From the NCBI GenBank assembly GCA_014218235.1, contig CM024758.1:71434206-71498205 (forward strand): DNA of 64,000 nt, written 5' to 3'. The notes beneath the pieces are model-generated. The model was not told the DNA's origin. It ran no database searches and saw only the letters and a program-made list of their open reading frames with translations. This document shows positions 34,766 through 46,977 of this stretch, one piece after another. The DNA comes from Colocasia esculenta. Taxonomy: Eukaryota > Streptophyta > Magnoliopsida > Alismatales > Araceae. Positions within the stretch are counted from its first letter, which is position 1. The number at the start of each line of letters is the position of its first letter. A program made the position numbers and the translations under genes.

Positions 34766-36181
34766 ATAAAGATTCAGAGTTATTGAGAGGAATGAGAAGG
34801 GAAACCTTCTATATGATGAGTCATATCTGAAATCAATTATTCAGGGATTTTTAACATGTTAAGGAGATCATTTCCAATTTTCATCATAATTCCATAATTT
34901 ATTCACTAGGTTGAAAGATATCTAGCATGAAATTGATCATTAAGAAATCCTGAATGATTGAAATGATTTCTAAAGTGATATAAAATCTTCTACAAAATCA
35001 ATCTCAATCTTTTACACTTTACTTAACCAAAAGTAATGTGATTTCTTTAGGATTAAGTCAATTTACATTGAAGTTAAACACTCTGAAAAGATTTGGTTTC
35101 AGGTTTAAGTTGTTCATTTTCTTTGATTGAATTTTCTTTAACTTTTAAGCAATGAGCATTCAAATATAGTAAATCTTTTTCACTCAAGAATTCATGCTTT
35201 TTACACACCAGAATCCCTAGCTATTACTGATTTACTAATTATCCTGCTTCAAGGGGGAATGAAAACATTTTTACATGGAAATATATGTTTATCAGACGCC
35301 AATATTTCCAGTTACTCATTGACATTGGTTCTTTTTGTTTTGATTTTACCCCTCAGAACAGAGATAACACAACACCTCATGACATACATGGCACTTCACT
35401 TTTGTGAAGGTGTGCAGTTTCTCAGTGTTATGCCATTGCTCTGTCAGAAAATGTTCTTGTAGATGAATATTGAGACTTTTGACACAACTTTACCTTTTAT
35501 CAGTCTTGAAAGAAGTATGTAAGATCAATACACAATTGAGCAAAAGTCCATAAAAGAAATCATGTTACTTGAGGAGTTTAAAGTAATAGAGAGTGTTGAC
35601 TGAAGGAACATGTTATAGCAATTAAGAAATCAATCCTTATTTTCTTCAGAAGAATTAATGAACATTTCATGTATTAGATATTCATCACACACTGAATTAA
35701 CTTTGGTTTTGATGAGAGAAAATGCAATGAAGTCTTTAGCTCCCCCTGAGTTATTGATCTCATCTATTTTTCATCAAAGTAAAGAATTCCTTCTTCAATG
35801 AAAGAGTGATTAAGATGATCAAGTGAATTGATGAATTAGAAATTGAGGAATTGATGGCTTCAAGAATGAACATGACTTGATAGAAGTTTCACAGAAGGCT
35901 CACGTCACCTCAACATTTTCTTGATCAGTCTCAGCAACTTTCTCTCAAAAGAGTTTGTGAACAATCTTGATTCTTTTGAATTGAAATCTTAGATCTTACC
36001 CTTGTTTCTCAAGCAGAGGCTCCCCCTCAATAGTGCATCAGAAAATCAGCATTCAACTAATGCACACCTCATTTCATCAAACAACCATACATGATCAATC
36101 ATGTTTCAAGCATATTAAAAGCAATCACAATAAATTTTTTTTATAAATAATTTCAAAAACTGAATAATTCTTACACATTTT
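34766..36181 (-). other. Copia A spacer between pol and envelope-like region
   Basis: About 1.4 kb of AT-rich DNA without a recognisable coding region. It contains polypurine-like runs on the minus strand (for example near 35748 and 36023) typical of the multiple internal polypurine tracts of SIRE-type elements. A strong inverted repeat GGAAATAT / ATATTTCC lies at 35276-35314. Confidence 0.55.
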
Positions 36182-36287
36182 AGATCATGGGTACTTGGTA
36201 GAGGATTTTCCTCAACACATAATGATAGCTTTCAAACAAGCATAACTTGTCCTTCCACTAATCACTATTTGATATACCTCATAATCT
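36182..36287 (-). repeat. Structured ~106-nt element, copy in copia A
   Basis: Read on the minus strand, the ends pair as AGATTATG-a-GGTA with TACC-CATGATCT (12 pairs including one G-T, one bulged A). Inside are a small hairpin ATCA-AATAG-TGAT and a second one ACAAG-TTATG-CTTGT. It lies just downstream of RNase H and resembles three copies in copia B (51430, 52236, 52620). Confidence 0.6.
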
Positions 36288-36339
36288 TAGCATAAAGAAT
36301 CAAAAAGTTTTTTTTTTCCAGTTCTTATTCCATGCTGCA

Positions 36340-37800
36340 TATTCCAAGTTCTCTTCTCAGAGATGTGAATATGTCTTCAGCCAATGGTTTTGTGAAAACA
36401 TCTGTAATTTGTTTTTCAGTAGGGATGAATTCTAATTCAATTTTTTGTTTGCAACTTCATCCCTTAGAAAATGATGCCTGATCTCAATATGTTTTGTTCT
36501 AGAGTGTTGAATTGGGTTTTTAGAAAGATTGATTGCACTAGTATTGTCACACATAATAGATGAGCATCCAATATCAATGTTGTAGTCAAGCAATTGACTT
36601 TTAATTCACAACACTTGAGTTGCACAACTTCCTGCAGCAACATATTTTGCTTCTGCAGTAGATAGTGCAACTGAGTGTTGCTTTTTGGATGCCCATGTTA
36701 TCATGCAATTTCCTAAGAATTGACAATAACCACTAGTACTCTTTCTATCAAGCTTACATCCAGCATAATCAGCATCAGAATATGAAATTAAATTAGCATG
36801 ACATCCAACTGGATACCATAAACCTAAATCACAAGTTCCACAGAGATATCTAAAAATCTTCTTAACTGCAAGCAAGTGACTTTCCTTCGGACTAGACTGA
36901 AATCTAGCACAAATACATACACTAAATTGATATCTGGCCTACTTGTAGTAAGATATAAAGAGATCCAATCATACCTCTGTATTGCTTTGCATCAACCAAT
37001 TTACCTTTTTCATCTTTGTCCAATTTGATGCTTGTACTCATGGGAGTTGATGCTGTTTGGCTTGTTCAAAGTGAAATCTTTTGAGCAATTCTTTTACATA
37101 TTTGGCTTGATTTATGAAAACCTTCCTCAAGTTGTTTGACCTGCAAACCAGAAAGAATTGTAATTCTCCTATAAGACTCATTTCAAATTCACTGTGCATG
37201 TGATTTGAAAATTCTTCACACAGTGAAGGATTAGTGGATCCAAAAATAATATCATCCACATACACTGAACTACATGATATGATTGTGGACTGATTTTGTG
37301 AAAAGAGTTTGATCCACCTTACCTCTGGATAATTTTTACCAACAAGAAAACTGCTCAATCTGTCATACCATGCTCTTGAGTCTGTTTCAAACCATACAGA
37401 CTTTATGCAGTTTATACACATGGTTAGGTTTATCATGATCCTCAAATCCAGAGGTTGAGCAACAAACACTTCTTCTTTTATGTAACCATTTAAAAAGGCA
37501 GTTTTCACATCCATTTGAAACAATTTGAAGTTTTGGAACATGCATATGCAATGAATTCTCACTGCTTCTAATCTAGCTACTGGTGCAAAGGATTCCTCAA
37601 AATCAACTCCAAGTTCTTGATTATATCCTTTAGCATCGTCTTGCTTTATTTCTGACAACTTTTCCTTCTTCATTCAATTTATTTCTAAACACTCATCTAG
37701 TTCCAATTATTGAGTTTTCAGGATTATGGACTAGACTCCAAACATTATTTCTTTGAATTGATTCAACTCATCATGCATTGCTTCTATCCAAGAATTATCT
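36340..37800 (-). pseudogene. Copia A reverse transcriptase and RNase H
   Basis: Motifs appear in order: NSWIEAMHDELNQF, FEESFAPVARLEAVR, FQMDVKTAFLNGYIKEEVFV, then the catalytic SVYVDDIIFGS, which is intact. RNase H has YSDADYAGCKLDRKSTSGYC, ALSTAEAKYVAAGSCA, CDNTSAINLSKNP and RTKHIEIRHHF. Breaks include stops near 37730, 37670 and 37035, a frame change after the connection region (about 37000-36880), and TAA at 36606. The enzyme would copy element RNA to DNA; this copy is inactive. Confidence 0.92.
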
Positions 37801-38940
37801 TTTAGTGCTTCTTCAAAGTTTTTGGTTCTATTTGAGATATGAAGCCATATGATCTTGTTCAATGACATTTCTGAAATGAGATCTTGTATGGACTCTGTTA
37901 TGAACATTTCCAACAACATTCTCAAGTGGATGGTCTTTAAGTATTTGAAATTACCTCTTGTTGTTGTGTGCTCTGGTGTCGACTCAATGTCCTGTGATGT
38001 CGACTCAGCTTTAGGTTCAACAACCTCTTCATTCTCCACAGATTGATCTTTTTCTTTTATGAGAATGTCAACATCTTCTTCTTGATTCCTGCACAAATCA
38101 AGGTCAGTAGATTTTTCAATATTCTCATCAAATATGACATGAGGAGTTTCCTCCACACTATTTGATTCATTGTTAAACACTCTATATGACCTTGAATTTT
38201 CAGATTATCCTAGAAAGATGCCTACATCACTTTTCTTTTCAAATTTATCAAGATCATGTTTGTCATTATTATGAATGAAAACTTTACATCCAAAGACTCT
38301 AAAATATGCAATGTGAGGTTTCTTACCTTTCAGAAGTTCATATGAAGTTTTCTTAAGGTCTGGTCTTACCATTACTCTGTTGAGAACATAACATGATGTG
38401 TTGATGGCTTCTGCCCAAAATTTTCTTAGAATTGACTTTCAATCAACAATGTTCTTGCCATCTCCCACTAAAGTCCTATTCTTCCTTTCAACAATCCGTT
38501 TTGTTCAGGAGTCCTTGGAGAAGCAAACTTGTGATCAATTCCTTTATTCCTACAAAAATTAAAAATAAATTATTGTCAATTCTCCTCCATGATCAGTAAG
38601 AATGGAGTGAATTTTATTTGTTTTTGCATTTTTAATTTTATCAACAAATTCTTTGAAATTTTCTAAAGTGTCACTCTTGTGAGATAGAAAATACACCCAT
38701 GTGAATCTAGAAAATCAGACACAATCACATATCTAAATCTATGTCCACTAAGACTGAGTGTCCTAGTTGGACCAAATAAGTCCATATGCAACAATTCAAA
38801 AGGTTTGGAAGTGATTAAGGGTGCAACAGATTTGAATGATTTCCTGGTTTGTTTACCTTGGGCACATGAAGCACATACAATTGCAATTTTCTTTTTCTTC
38901 GTCTTTGGTAAACCATTTACTAGAGAATATCTTAGCAACT
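37801..38940 (-). pseudogene. Copia A integrase and linker to RT
   Basis: The pre-integrase zinc region (CASCAQGKQTRKSFKS) leads to ELLHMDLFGPTRTLSLSG, the first catalytic Asp, then VIVSDF. The middle of the core (38660-38470) is frame-broken, and the C-terminal part resumes (SYELLKGKKPHIAYFRVFGC, FIHNNDKHDLDKFE). A Glu-rich acidic linker (37990-38180) precedes RT, and its coding DNA contains two GTCGACTC sites. It would insert copia DNA. Confidence 0.88.
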
Positions 38941-39415
38941 TATTCAGAACATTTTCACTAGCATGACCTAACCTTCTATGCCACAGTTGGAATAGATCAT
39001 GCTGGTTTGCAACAAGACAAGATTTTCATGTTGATGATCATTCAAATCAACCAAGTAAACATTATTAATCCTTTGACCAAGAAATTTTATTTTTCCAGAA
39101 TCTTTTTCAACAATTTCACATGATTTAGAATTGAAAATTACCTTAAGGCCTTTGTCACACAGTTGACTTATGATCAAGAGATTATGATCAAGACCTTCAA
39201 CAAGTAAAACATTTTCAATTGAGCTTGAAGAATTCTTACCAATTCTTCTTGTTCTAATGATTTGCCCTTTGTTCTTACCTTGAAAAATTACTTGCCCACC
39301 ATCTTTTTCAATCAATGTTGAAAATTTTTCCTTATCTCCAGTCATATGTCTTGAACATACTGTTAAGGTACCATTTATCTTTCTTGTGGGCTGTAAGACA
39401 TTCCTGAAAAACAAT
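38941..39415 (-). pseudogene. Copia A protease and pre-integrase region
   Basis: The retropepsin active-site region is at about 39385-39345: it reads WYLNS, with Asn where the catalytic Asp belongs. A two-base loss then moves the frame to CSRHMTGDKEKF. The following 130 codons (FQGKNKGQI, NVLLVEGLDHNLLIISQLCD, VYLVDLN) are open and typical of the GAG-pre-integrase domain. Protease activity is lost twice over. Confidence 0.85.
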
Positions 39416-40335
39416 TTAGAAAGAGAATTTTGGTACCCAAATTACTTTGGGTCCCATCAGTTGTTTCAGCTCAGCAACAAGATGTTTTGGAATCCAGATT
39501 TGCCTTATTTTCCTTGAATTCATGATTGATCTGCATTTTTCATCAGTGTGACCAGATTTCTTACATATAGTGCACATCATGATTCTTTGTGGTGTAAGAC
39601 CCTTATTCTTATCGATGTATGATTTGGAATTAACTGAAGAGTTTTTGTTGTGTTTTGGATTTGAAGTTGGTCTCAAACTGGATTCTAAATTCTGTTGACC
39701 TTTACCTTGAGCCTTTTCATGTTTAAATTGCATTTTAAAATTTTTGACCTGATTTTGAATTTTTTGTCTTTGAGTTTGCTTATGATTTTTCCTTGAAGTT
39801 CTTTTCTGAATTACCATAGGAAGTGCTTCCTTGAACAAATGAGGTTATCAATGTTTTTCCAATTTTCTTATTACTTTCAGACTGATAACCTAGACCATGC
39901 TTAGTAGGGTTCATCCGAACTCCTAAAATAGCATTTAGGTTTTGTTTGCCTTTGACAAGTCTTGACAAGGTCTCTTTCTTGTCATCCAGTTCTTTTTGGA
40001 CAATTTTTAGTTCCTCTTGCATCACTTTTTTTTCATTTATGAGTTTCTTATTTTCATTCATTAAGATCAGTTTTTCTTTTTCAATTGACTGACATCTCTC
40101 CTTGATTACATCAAGTTGTTCATTCACACATTCTTTTTCCTTTTTCAGGTTATTGATTTCATCAGTCAGCAATTTTATTTGCTCAGAATCTTGTGGACTT
40201 TACACTATGCTGTTAATTTTTCTTCTCAATATTTTATTTTCAGACTTTAGTTTACACAATTTTTCAAATCAAACAACATAAGCTTCCTCCCAGTCATCAG
40301 TTGAGAAATTTTCAAATGAAGAACTTACCTCATTA
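39416..40335 (-). pseudogene. Copia A gag C-terminal half (coiled coil and zinc knuckle)
   Basis: A long heptad-like segment (QLDVIKERCQSIEKEKLILM, 40172-39780) is followed by a basic region, a CCHC knuckle CTICKKSGHTDEKC and the junction motif GPKVIWVPK (39430-39456), which marks the gag-protease boundary in this lineage. TGA/TAG codons at about 40269 and 40200 interrupt it. It is separated from the N-terminal half only by solo LTR C. Confidence 0.85.
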
Positions 40336-40340
40336 TTTTC

Positions 40341-42010
40341 GGTTGGCCCTTTGGTACGGCAGCAAGTTGACCTAGAGGGGGGGGGGGGGCGTAATAGATT
40401 TTTTTCAGTCTGAAATAGAAACTTAAAACACAGAAAATTAACACTTGAAAGTTTGGTTAGTTTGGTGTGATGAAGAGTAGCAGTGCGGAAGCAAATAAAC
40501 AATCACACAAATGAGACAAGGATTTTATCCTGGTTCAGCCCTTCCCACATGGAAGTCCTACGTCTAGTCCCCAAGCAACCTCTTGGGATTTCACTAAACA
40601 AGGGTACAGTCCCCCTCAAGGACACTACAACACCCAGAACCCCAGCTGGTCTTCTTCTCTTTTCCCGGGAAAGAAGACAACCCACTTCTTTCACAGGCTC
40701 AGAAGCAAACCTCTTGGTACACACCCCAGTGCGGTTCTGCTAGACACAAACCCCTAGCTAGGTTCTACACTATACAGTCCTACAGCTGGACAAGATGTCT
40801 TTCTTATAAAAAAAGAACAGTGCTGAGAGTTCTACAAAATTGCCTCTACGCAAAAACTCTCAGCAAAAACTCTCCCCAAGAATTACAATAAGCACAGGGA
40901 GAATGAAGAGAGAAAAGAAAGCTTGAAGGCTTGAATGCTTGAGATGCTTTTATTTGCTTCTTCTTGGCTCAGGCTCTTTCTCTCTTTCTTTGAGTGTATG
41001 TGCGTTGAGGTTCCTCAATGGTTGTACACTCCTTCAAAGATTTTAGGAAAGCTCTTATTCTTTTCTTTAGCCATGCTTCATCTTTTATATGAGAGGCTTT
41101 TGAATAGATCCATTGAAGAGATCCGTTGGAGCTCTTCTAGTCGTTGCTGATCTTCTCTTCATTTGTCTTAATCAAACTTTAGTGGTCTTCGAGGTCTGTA
41201 GGCATAGAAGAGAGTGTTAGCATAAAAGAGTGTTTATGATCAACGGTGCATGCCACTGTGTTTCTGCAAACATGCTGAAAATAGAGTTCATATCTTTTTC
41301 TGACACGACTCTGAGATATGTATGCAGCCTTTTTGTCAGAAGATATTTAACTTTTCATTAGGCGCCAAACATATTTGAAAACATCTGAATATAAATGGAA
41401 TCAATGTTTACATGAAGTCAATGTTTGGACAAAATCGATGTTTATATGAAAGCAAATCGATGTTATAAGTATAGGCAAATCGATGGCCAAATCGATGTTC
41501 AAACATAAGCAAATCGATGTTTGACTTACCAAATCGATGTGAGAAGCAAATCGTTGTTTCTTACTTATGAAATCGTTATGATGATCAAATCGTTATGGCA
41601 AGCAAATCGATGTGAACTTATCAATCGTTGTGAAGCCTTAGAGAATCGTTATAGAAGGCAAATCGATGTGAGAGCAAATCGTTGCACTCACTTATCGAAT
41701 CGTTATGAGAACCAAATCGATATGAGAGCAAATCGTTGTTCTTACTTATGAAATCGTTGTTAGTGAAATCGATGTGGCACTTTGAATAGAATTGATGTAT
41801 ATTAAATGAACATCGATTTAGCATTTTAGTGCACCTTATTGCATTAATGTGAGACTTAGCATTTTTCTATGAGATTGATGCGACACAGATGATACAAGAT
41901 ATTCAATAATATTTAATTAACCATAAATTTTGTTATCACAAGATATACTTGATATTATCATAAGTTTTGTTATCACCAAAATACAAGGACAAACATAGAG
42001 TGGTTCAACA
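40341..42010 (-). mobile_element. Solo LTR C of a third copia family, inserted in copia A gag
   Basis: TTTTC occurs at 40336-40340 and 42011-42015. On the minus strand the LTR starts TGTTGAACCAC (42010) and ends CCAACC, where CA is expected. Removing it with one target copy restores the gag reading frame across the site. A TATATAAAAGA box lies at 41090-41100 (minus), and the region at 40505-40740 resembles the R-U5 part of copia LTRs. No internal sequence accompanies it, so it arose by recombination between two LTRs. Confidence 0.85.
41395..41815 (-). repeat. ATCGAT / AATCGTT repeat array in solo LTR C
   Basis: Some twenty-five short units alternate AAATCGATGT and AAATCGTTATG forms, with ATCGAT a palindrome. 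They lie 300-720 bp upstream of the TATA box on the minus strand, in U3. Transcription-factor sites are a reasonable guess. No spacer-repeat pattern of a CRISPR array is present. Confidence 0.85.
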
Positions 42011-42015
42011 TTTTC

Positions 42016-43087
42016 TTCATGTCTTGCCATGAGACAAGTCACTTCTCCTTCTTCTGATTCATTTTCTTCTTGATCTTCTTCATCCTCGTCACTCCATGTG
42101 GCTAGCATTGCCCTTGTCTTTTTAAACATTTGATTTTTCAATTTCTTTTTCAAATTAGGACACTCTCCTCTCATGTGTCCTAGCTTCCTGCATTCATAGC
42201 AAATAATGTCAGTCTTTATATTGGTTTCTAATTTTTTATTGAAATCATTTTTCTTTGAAACATCTTTTTTGACAAATGGTTTAAACATACCTTTCCCTTT
42301 CTCTCAGAAATTTTCCGAATTGCCTTGTCAATAAGGCCAATTCTTCATCATTCTCTTCATCAGAGGACTCATCATATTCATCAGATTGATCAGCAATAAT
42401 TTTTGAACTAGATGAAGCTTTTAAAGCAATAGGTTTCTTAGATGTAGTCATAGATGCATTTCTTTTCAGATTTATCTCATATGTCATGAGTGAACCTATT
42501 AGCTCATCCAGTTGCATGGTTGACAGATTTTTTAAATCCTCAATTACAGTTGCTTTTGTGTGCCAGGCTGATGGAAGTGATCTAAGAACTTTTCAAACAA
42601 GATCACTATTAGAATAGTCTTTTCCTAGACCTCTAAGACCATTAACCAAAAGCATGAATCTAGCAAACATCTCAGAAATAGTCTCATCACTTTTTCATCC
42701 TAAACATTTCATATTATGAGACTAACATACTTGCCTTGGTCTCTCTTACCTCAGAAGTTCCCTCATAGATGAGCTGTAGCTTGTCCCACATCTCCTTAGC
42801 AGACTTACATGAGGAGACTCTGGAGTACTCCTTGGGATGGATGGCACATTACATCATGTTCATGGCACTCCAGCTGAGTGTGGACTTGTTGATCTGGTCC
42901 TTGGTCCATATACTTTCATCCTCAGGAAGTTCATCAGGTCCCTTGTCGACAATCTTCCAGAGCTCATAATTATGTGCTCTAAGGAACACTTGCATCCTAT
43001 TTTTCCAATAAGCATAGTCAGATCCATCGAAAAAGGAGGCCTAAAAATTGAATGACCCTCGGCAATAAACCCCTTAGTGTTTTCCAT
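42016..43087 (-). pseudogene. Copia A gag N-terminal half
   Basis: The ATG at 43087 (MENTKGFIAEGHSIFRPPF) opens a UBN2-type copia gag. A one-base change after about 20 codons shifts frame, and later parts are legible at 42517-42281 (MQLDELIGSLMTYEINLKRN) and 42288-42016, with knuckle CYECRKLGHMRGEC and an acidic tail (WSDEDEEDQEENESEEGE). Further breaks lie near 42590, 42695 and 42285. Gag would form the particle and bind the RNA. Confidence 0.88.
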
Positions 43088-43138
43088 AGCAATACACTCT
43101 TGATTGTTAGATCAAACACTTAAAGTGCAAAGAGAACC

Positions 43139-43151
43139 TGCTCTGATACCA
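43139..43151 (-). other. Copia A primer binding site
   Basis: On the minus strand TGGTATCAGAGCA starts two bases inside the 5' LTR and matches initiator tRNA-Met. Confidence 0.9.
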
Positions 43152-43153
43152 AA

Positions 43154-44413
43154 TGAAATGTTGCGGAAAAACTGCTATAGGAAATCTAGAAGGTGGGGGG
43201 GGGGGGGTTGAATAGATTTCTCCAAATTTTATGATTCACTTCGATTAGGATCTTAGAAATTGAATTTAGTATGAAATCTAAAGATCAATGTCACTTCTAA
43301 ACAATTAGACCAGTTAAATGGTGAAAAGAAAACGAGCCTATCAAGCCTCTAACGCAAGAGACAAGCAAACCACAATAACAAAGAGATTTAGGGTGGTTCG
43401 GATTACACAATAGTGTATCCTACATCCACCATCCAAACACACACACACAAATGTGGCTTATCTTGCCAGTTCAAAAAGATCACAAGGATCACACACACAC
43501 TCTGAGATACAGAAATCTCAGATCCAATCACACACACACACGAATTAGGCACAAGGATTGCACCAATTTCACAAAACCACATTATGAAATGAGTTTAAGA
43601 GTGAGGAACCAGATGGAACAATCAATAGCAGATGAAAGACTTCTAGTTCGAATGTCCCTGTTTGTGCTTGAGCAATGGGGGACCAGCTCTTCTGCTTCAG
43701 CTCCTGGATGAAGACTCTGATGCCTCAAAATTCTCCTTCAGTTGGATTATCCAAGATGCTTGAAGCTTTTGTTCCTTCAGATCCGGAAGCAATTCGCTAG
43801 GATGAAGCTTTCTTCAGAGGTCGGCTGGAATAGTCTAGAGCATGAAGAGCACATGTGTGTCCCAATGGATGCCCCTCCAAAGCCAAGTGGCAAAGGGGTA
43901 TTTATAGCACCAAGGGTCCACAAAATATCTTGGGAATTGGGAGCATAGGAATTCCCGCCCAAAAAGCCCTTACCAAAATCCTCCACGTGTCTTGGTAAAT
44001 TTAGATCTGGAGAATTATCTAAACTGTGTCGACACTGCACTGTTATGTGTCGACACACAGGTTCTTGGCTGAGAAACAAGTTCCTGGGACAGTGTACTAG
44101 TGTCGACACACAACTGGACTGTGTCGACACCACTGGGTACTTGCTGAAATCCTAGTTCTCGGACAGTCAACTAGTGTCGACACCACAAGGCACTTTGTCG
44201 ACACCACTGCCATTTTTTCAGAATTCTTCTTCTGGGATAGTGAACTAGTGTCGACACCACAAGGCACTTTGTCGACACCACTGAGCATATATGACCTTTT
44301 CTTTGAACTATACATGAAGGAAACATTGTGAGATATAAATTTAAGCATAATAAGCATGACTTCAGTATATTAATGAATCATATTTGAGTATCATCAAAAT
44401 AAGAGATCCAACA
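43154..44413 (-). repeat. Copia A 5' LTR
   Basis: 1260 bp, TGAAATGTTGCGG... to ...GATCCAACA. TATAAATA (minus) is at 43900-43907. It has a longer G run near 43195-43207 than the 3' LTR and two more GTCGAC units. Confidence 0.93.
44025..44285 (-). promoter_or_regulatory. GTGTCGACAC palindrome array in copia A U3
   Basis: Eight TGTCGACA-type palindromes occur in 260 bp, 120-380 bp upstream of the TATA box on the minus strand. Position and repetition suggest binding sites controlling LTR transcription. Confidence 0.7.
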
Positions 44414-46678
44414 GATTCATGGTTCTAACTCTATTCATATCATTGCACAATTCTACAATTTAGATCATGGAAATATGTACAAGGTAAATAGCAAACCTAG
44501 CATGAGATCTAATCATTTTCACATGCATTCATAACACTTATTCACATAATTAGCTTGCTGTTTTAATATAAAATTTTCACATTCATATGGTATCACATCT
44601 CTTCACATGCTAACACATTCACATTACACTATCACATGCTCATTTTTCACATTTACTCAATTCACATATTCCACACTTTACATATTCACACTTTTTACAC
44701 TTAATTGTTGTGACACATAGTCCAAACCACTATAAAGAAGGACACACATACACATAACACATACCCGTCACCTAGGCAACACAGTGACGAATCTTGGTTA
44801 ACTGCGCAGAACCGGGAGAAGCCCTCTCCACCCTAACTAGTGGTACTTGTCCACCTCTCAGATTTCATCCTAATGCCCGTCAGATATCATACACATTGAG
44901 CCTTCCCATAAGGACTTTACTACAGTACGGCTCCACAGCCTTTTATGGTAGCAGTGTCAATCTCGGCACATATTACACGTTATCACTTAATCAATTTCAC
45001 TTATATGCATAATTTATTCCTTTTCACATGCACTTTAAATAACATTTGTTTTTCAGGTCACAGAAATTAACCATATTGTTTCACAATGATAATTAAATCA
45101 TAGCAAAGTTCTAATCATGCTTCTAGTCATTGAATTCCACATGATTAAAATTAAACATGCTTATCATGGTCAATTGCTCTTGTTAAACTAATAACAGTAC
45201 CTACTGTTGACAAAACAGTATGAAACTTTTATCACAAGCTTCACACAGGGTATATATCACGTACCTAAATTTTTAGATTTTTTTGTAATAGTAAGTGAAT
45301 TTTAATATTTTAAGCAGACTTCATGCTAATTTAGTAATTTATTCACTTAACATTGTTCACAGCAAAACTGCCGTACCTAATAGTTCTAAAACCTGAAAAC
45401 AATAATCATATCATCATGGAAAATTTCTATATCCCTAACATGGAACGAAATTATTTATTAGAATTAAACAGGGACAATTCATGCTTAACTCACCATAACA
45501 AGAATTATGATAAATAAAAACCCATGCACAGAATTTCGTCTGAACCTCATGATATGACCTACTATTCATGACTGACCAACCATAAAATTTACAGCATATT
45601 CAGACAACCATAAGTCTGAAATTCACAACACATAGATCAATTCTCATTTCTGAAAAACCTGAAGAACTTGGCAGCAAGGGGGTTGCCGCCAACATGGGTT
45701 AACGGCACACGATGTTGCCGCAAACTCAGGATCTTGACAGCAGCAAGCTTGCCATCAAGTTCCTATCTGTAGAGAATACAGATTGATGCAATAAACAATG
45801 GGAATTGGAGGTTCCAGGACACGAAATAAATTCTATAAAAATCCTAAGACCTAAGGGACATGTATAGGGATGTAATCCCTAGATTACTTGCCTGATAGAA
45901 AATCTACAAAGGTCAAATCTTGTCGAAGAAGCTCTCCTCGGCCAATCCAAGTAAGATGCACAAACCCCTCCTAAATCCAGTCTTCCTGCCACTATAGGTT
46001 GATCTCCGGAGTCGAGGAAGCTTCCTCAATGCAAGGTGCACCTCCCAGTCGATGAAGATCGTCGGAAGAGGCACCGAATCGCTAGATCAAACTCGCCAAA
46101 GTTCAGGTTTCTTACCAAAAGCCATAGGTTTTCCCAAATCCAAAAGACCTAACTCAACTAAATATGGGTGTTTTATAAAGTTTAAGGGTCGAGGTACACA
46201 TTAGGTTAAGTTTCCTACCATTAGAGCTAGGTTTCCTAATCTGGAACTGCAAGAAACGCAGCTGTTTCCAAATCTGAAATCACAGCAAAAACTAGAAAAT
46301 AAACGGCCACTTTGCTGCCATTAACAAGAAGTCAGTGTCCATCCATCTGGACGTCAACATGAAGTCAACAGCACATTGGTTGCCGTCAACCTGCCCTTAA
46401 CATCAAGGGATGTGGATGTTAACTGGGATTTCGGCAGATAACAGAAAACATCTATTATCATACATACACCATATAATTACATACAATATGCACTGCATTA
46501 TTTAAATACAATATACACAGAATTATATAAAGACGATATATACAGAAATAAACATGTATATACATATACACATAAGGAATTAAATAAATATGATATTTAC
46601 AAGAATCATCATATGCATATAAGTAAGCATAATAAGAACAAAATTTGAGTAATGAGAACAAAGTTCAAGGGCCTTACA
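44414..46678 (-). repeat. Element Y 3' LTR, high-coordinate part
   Basis: Matches 60750-62995 closely. It starts with the second GATTC of copia A and ends GGGCCTTACA. A TTTATAAA-like box (minus, about 46170) corresponds to the TATA box of the 5' LTR. Confidence 0.92.
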
Positions 46679-46977
46679 CACATTCACATAACATATACCT
46701 GTCACCTAGGCATATAGTGACGAATCTTGGTAACCGCGCAGAACCGGGAGAAGCCCTCTCCACCCTAACCAGTGGTACTTATCCACCACCAGGATTTCAT
46801 CCTGATGCCCACAAGATATCACATACACAATGAGCCTTCCCATAGGGACTTTTGTATAGTACGGCTCCACAACCTTCTATGGTAGCAGTGTCAATTTGGC
46901 ACACAATTCACTTAAACACATTCTCTTAATTTAGCACATGATTCACATCATTTTTATGTACACCATTTGGTCCATTC
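46679..46977 (-). repeat. Misplaced 299-bp copy of LTR X inside element Y
   Basis: From CACAT to CCATTTGGTCCATTC this matches 62996-63294 at roughly 90% identity by eye, better than it matches the equivalent part of LTR Y at 61070. It lies between the 3' LTR and the integrase end, where a polypurine tract should be; none is present. The copy joins integrase coding DNA directly at about 46978. Confidence 0.8.

Larger units (their letters stand above)
30995..44413 (-). mobile_element. Copia A: SIRE/Maximus-type Ty1/copia element with envelope-like ORF, 13.4 kb
   Basis: GATTC occurs at 30990-30994 and 44414-44418 and the LTRs run TG...CA. Reading on the minus strand the order is 5' LTR, tRNA-Met primer site, gag, protease, integrase, RT, RNase H, spacer, envelope-like ORF, polypurine tract, 3' LTR. 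Length and envelope-like region fit the SIRE/Maximus lineage. The uninterrupted sequence of LTR Y at 60745 confirms the empty site. Gag holds a solo LTR of another family. Confidence 0.93.

Noticed and set aside
40503..40743. 73- and 86-codon overlapping frames on opposite strands
   Set aside because: They lie in the R-U5-like part of solo LTR C and show no domain.
41395..41815. Short regular repeats as CRISPR or telomere-like DNA
   Set aside because: Unit length and sequence vary (ATCGAT / ATCGTT) and match neither; position in LTR U3 explains them better.
30331..46678. Treating this LTR of Y as an independent solo LTR, since CACAT flanks both its sides
   Set aside because: Integrase, RT and gag of the same orientation and a matching 5' LTR follow, ending at another CACAT (62996). 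The inner CACAT belongs to the duplicated X segment.
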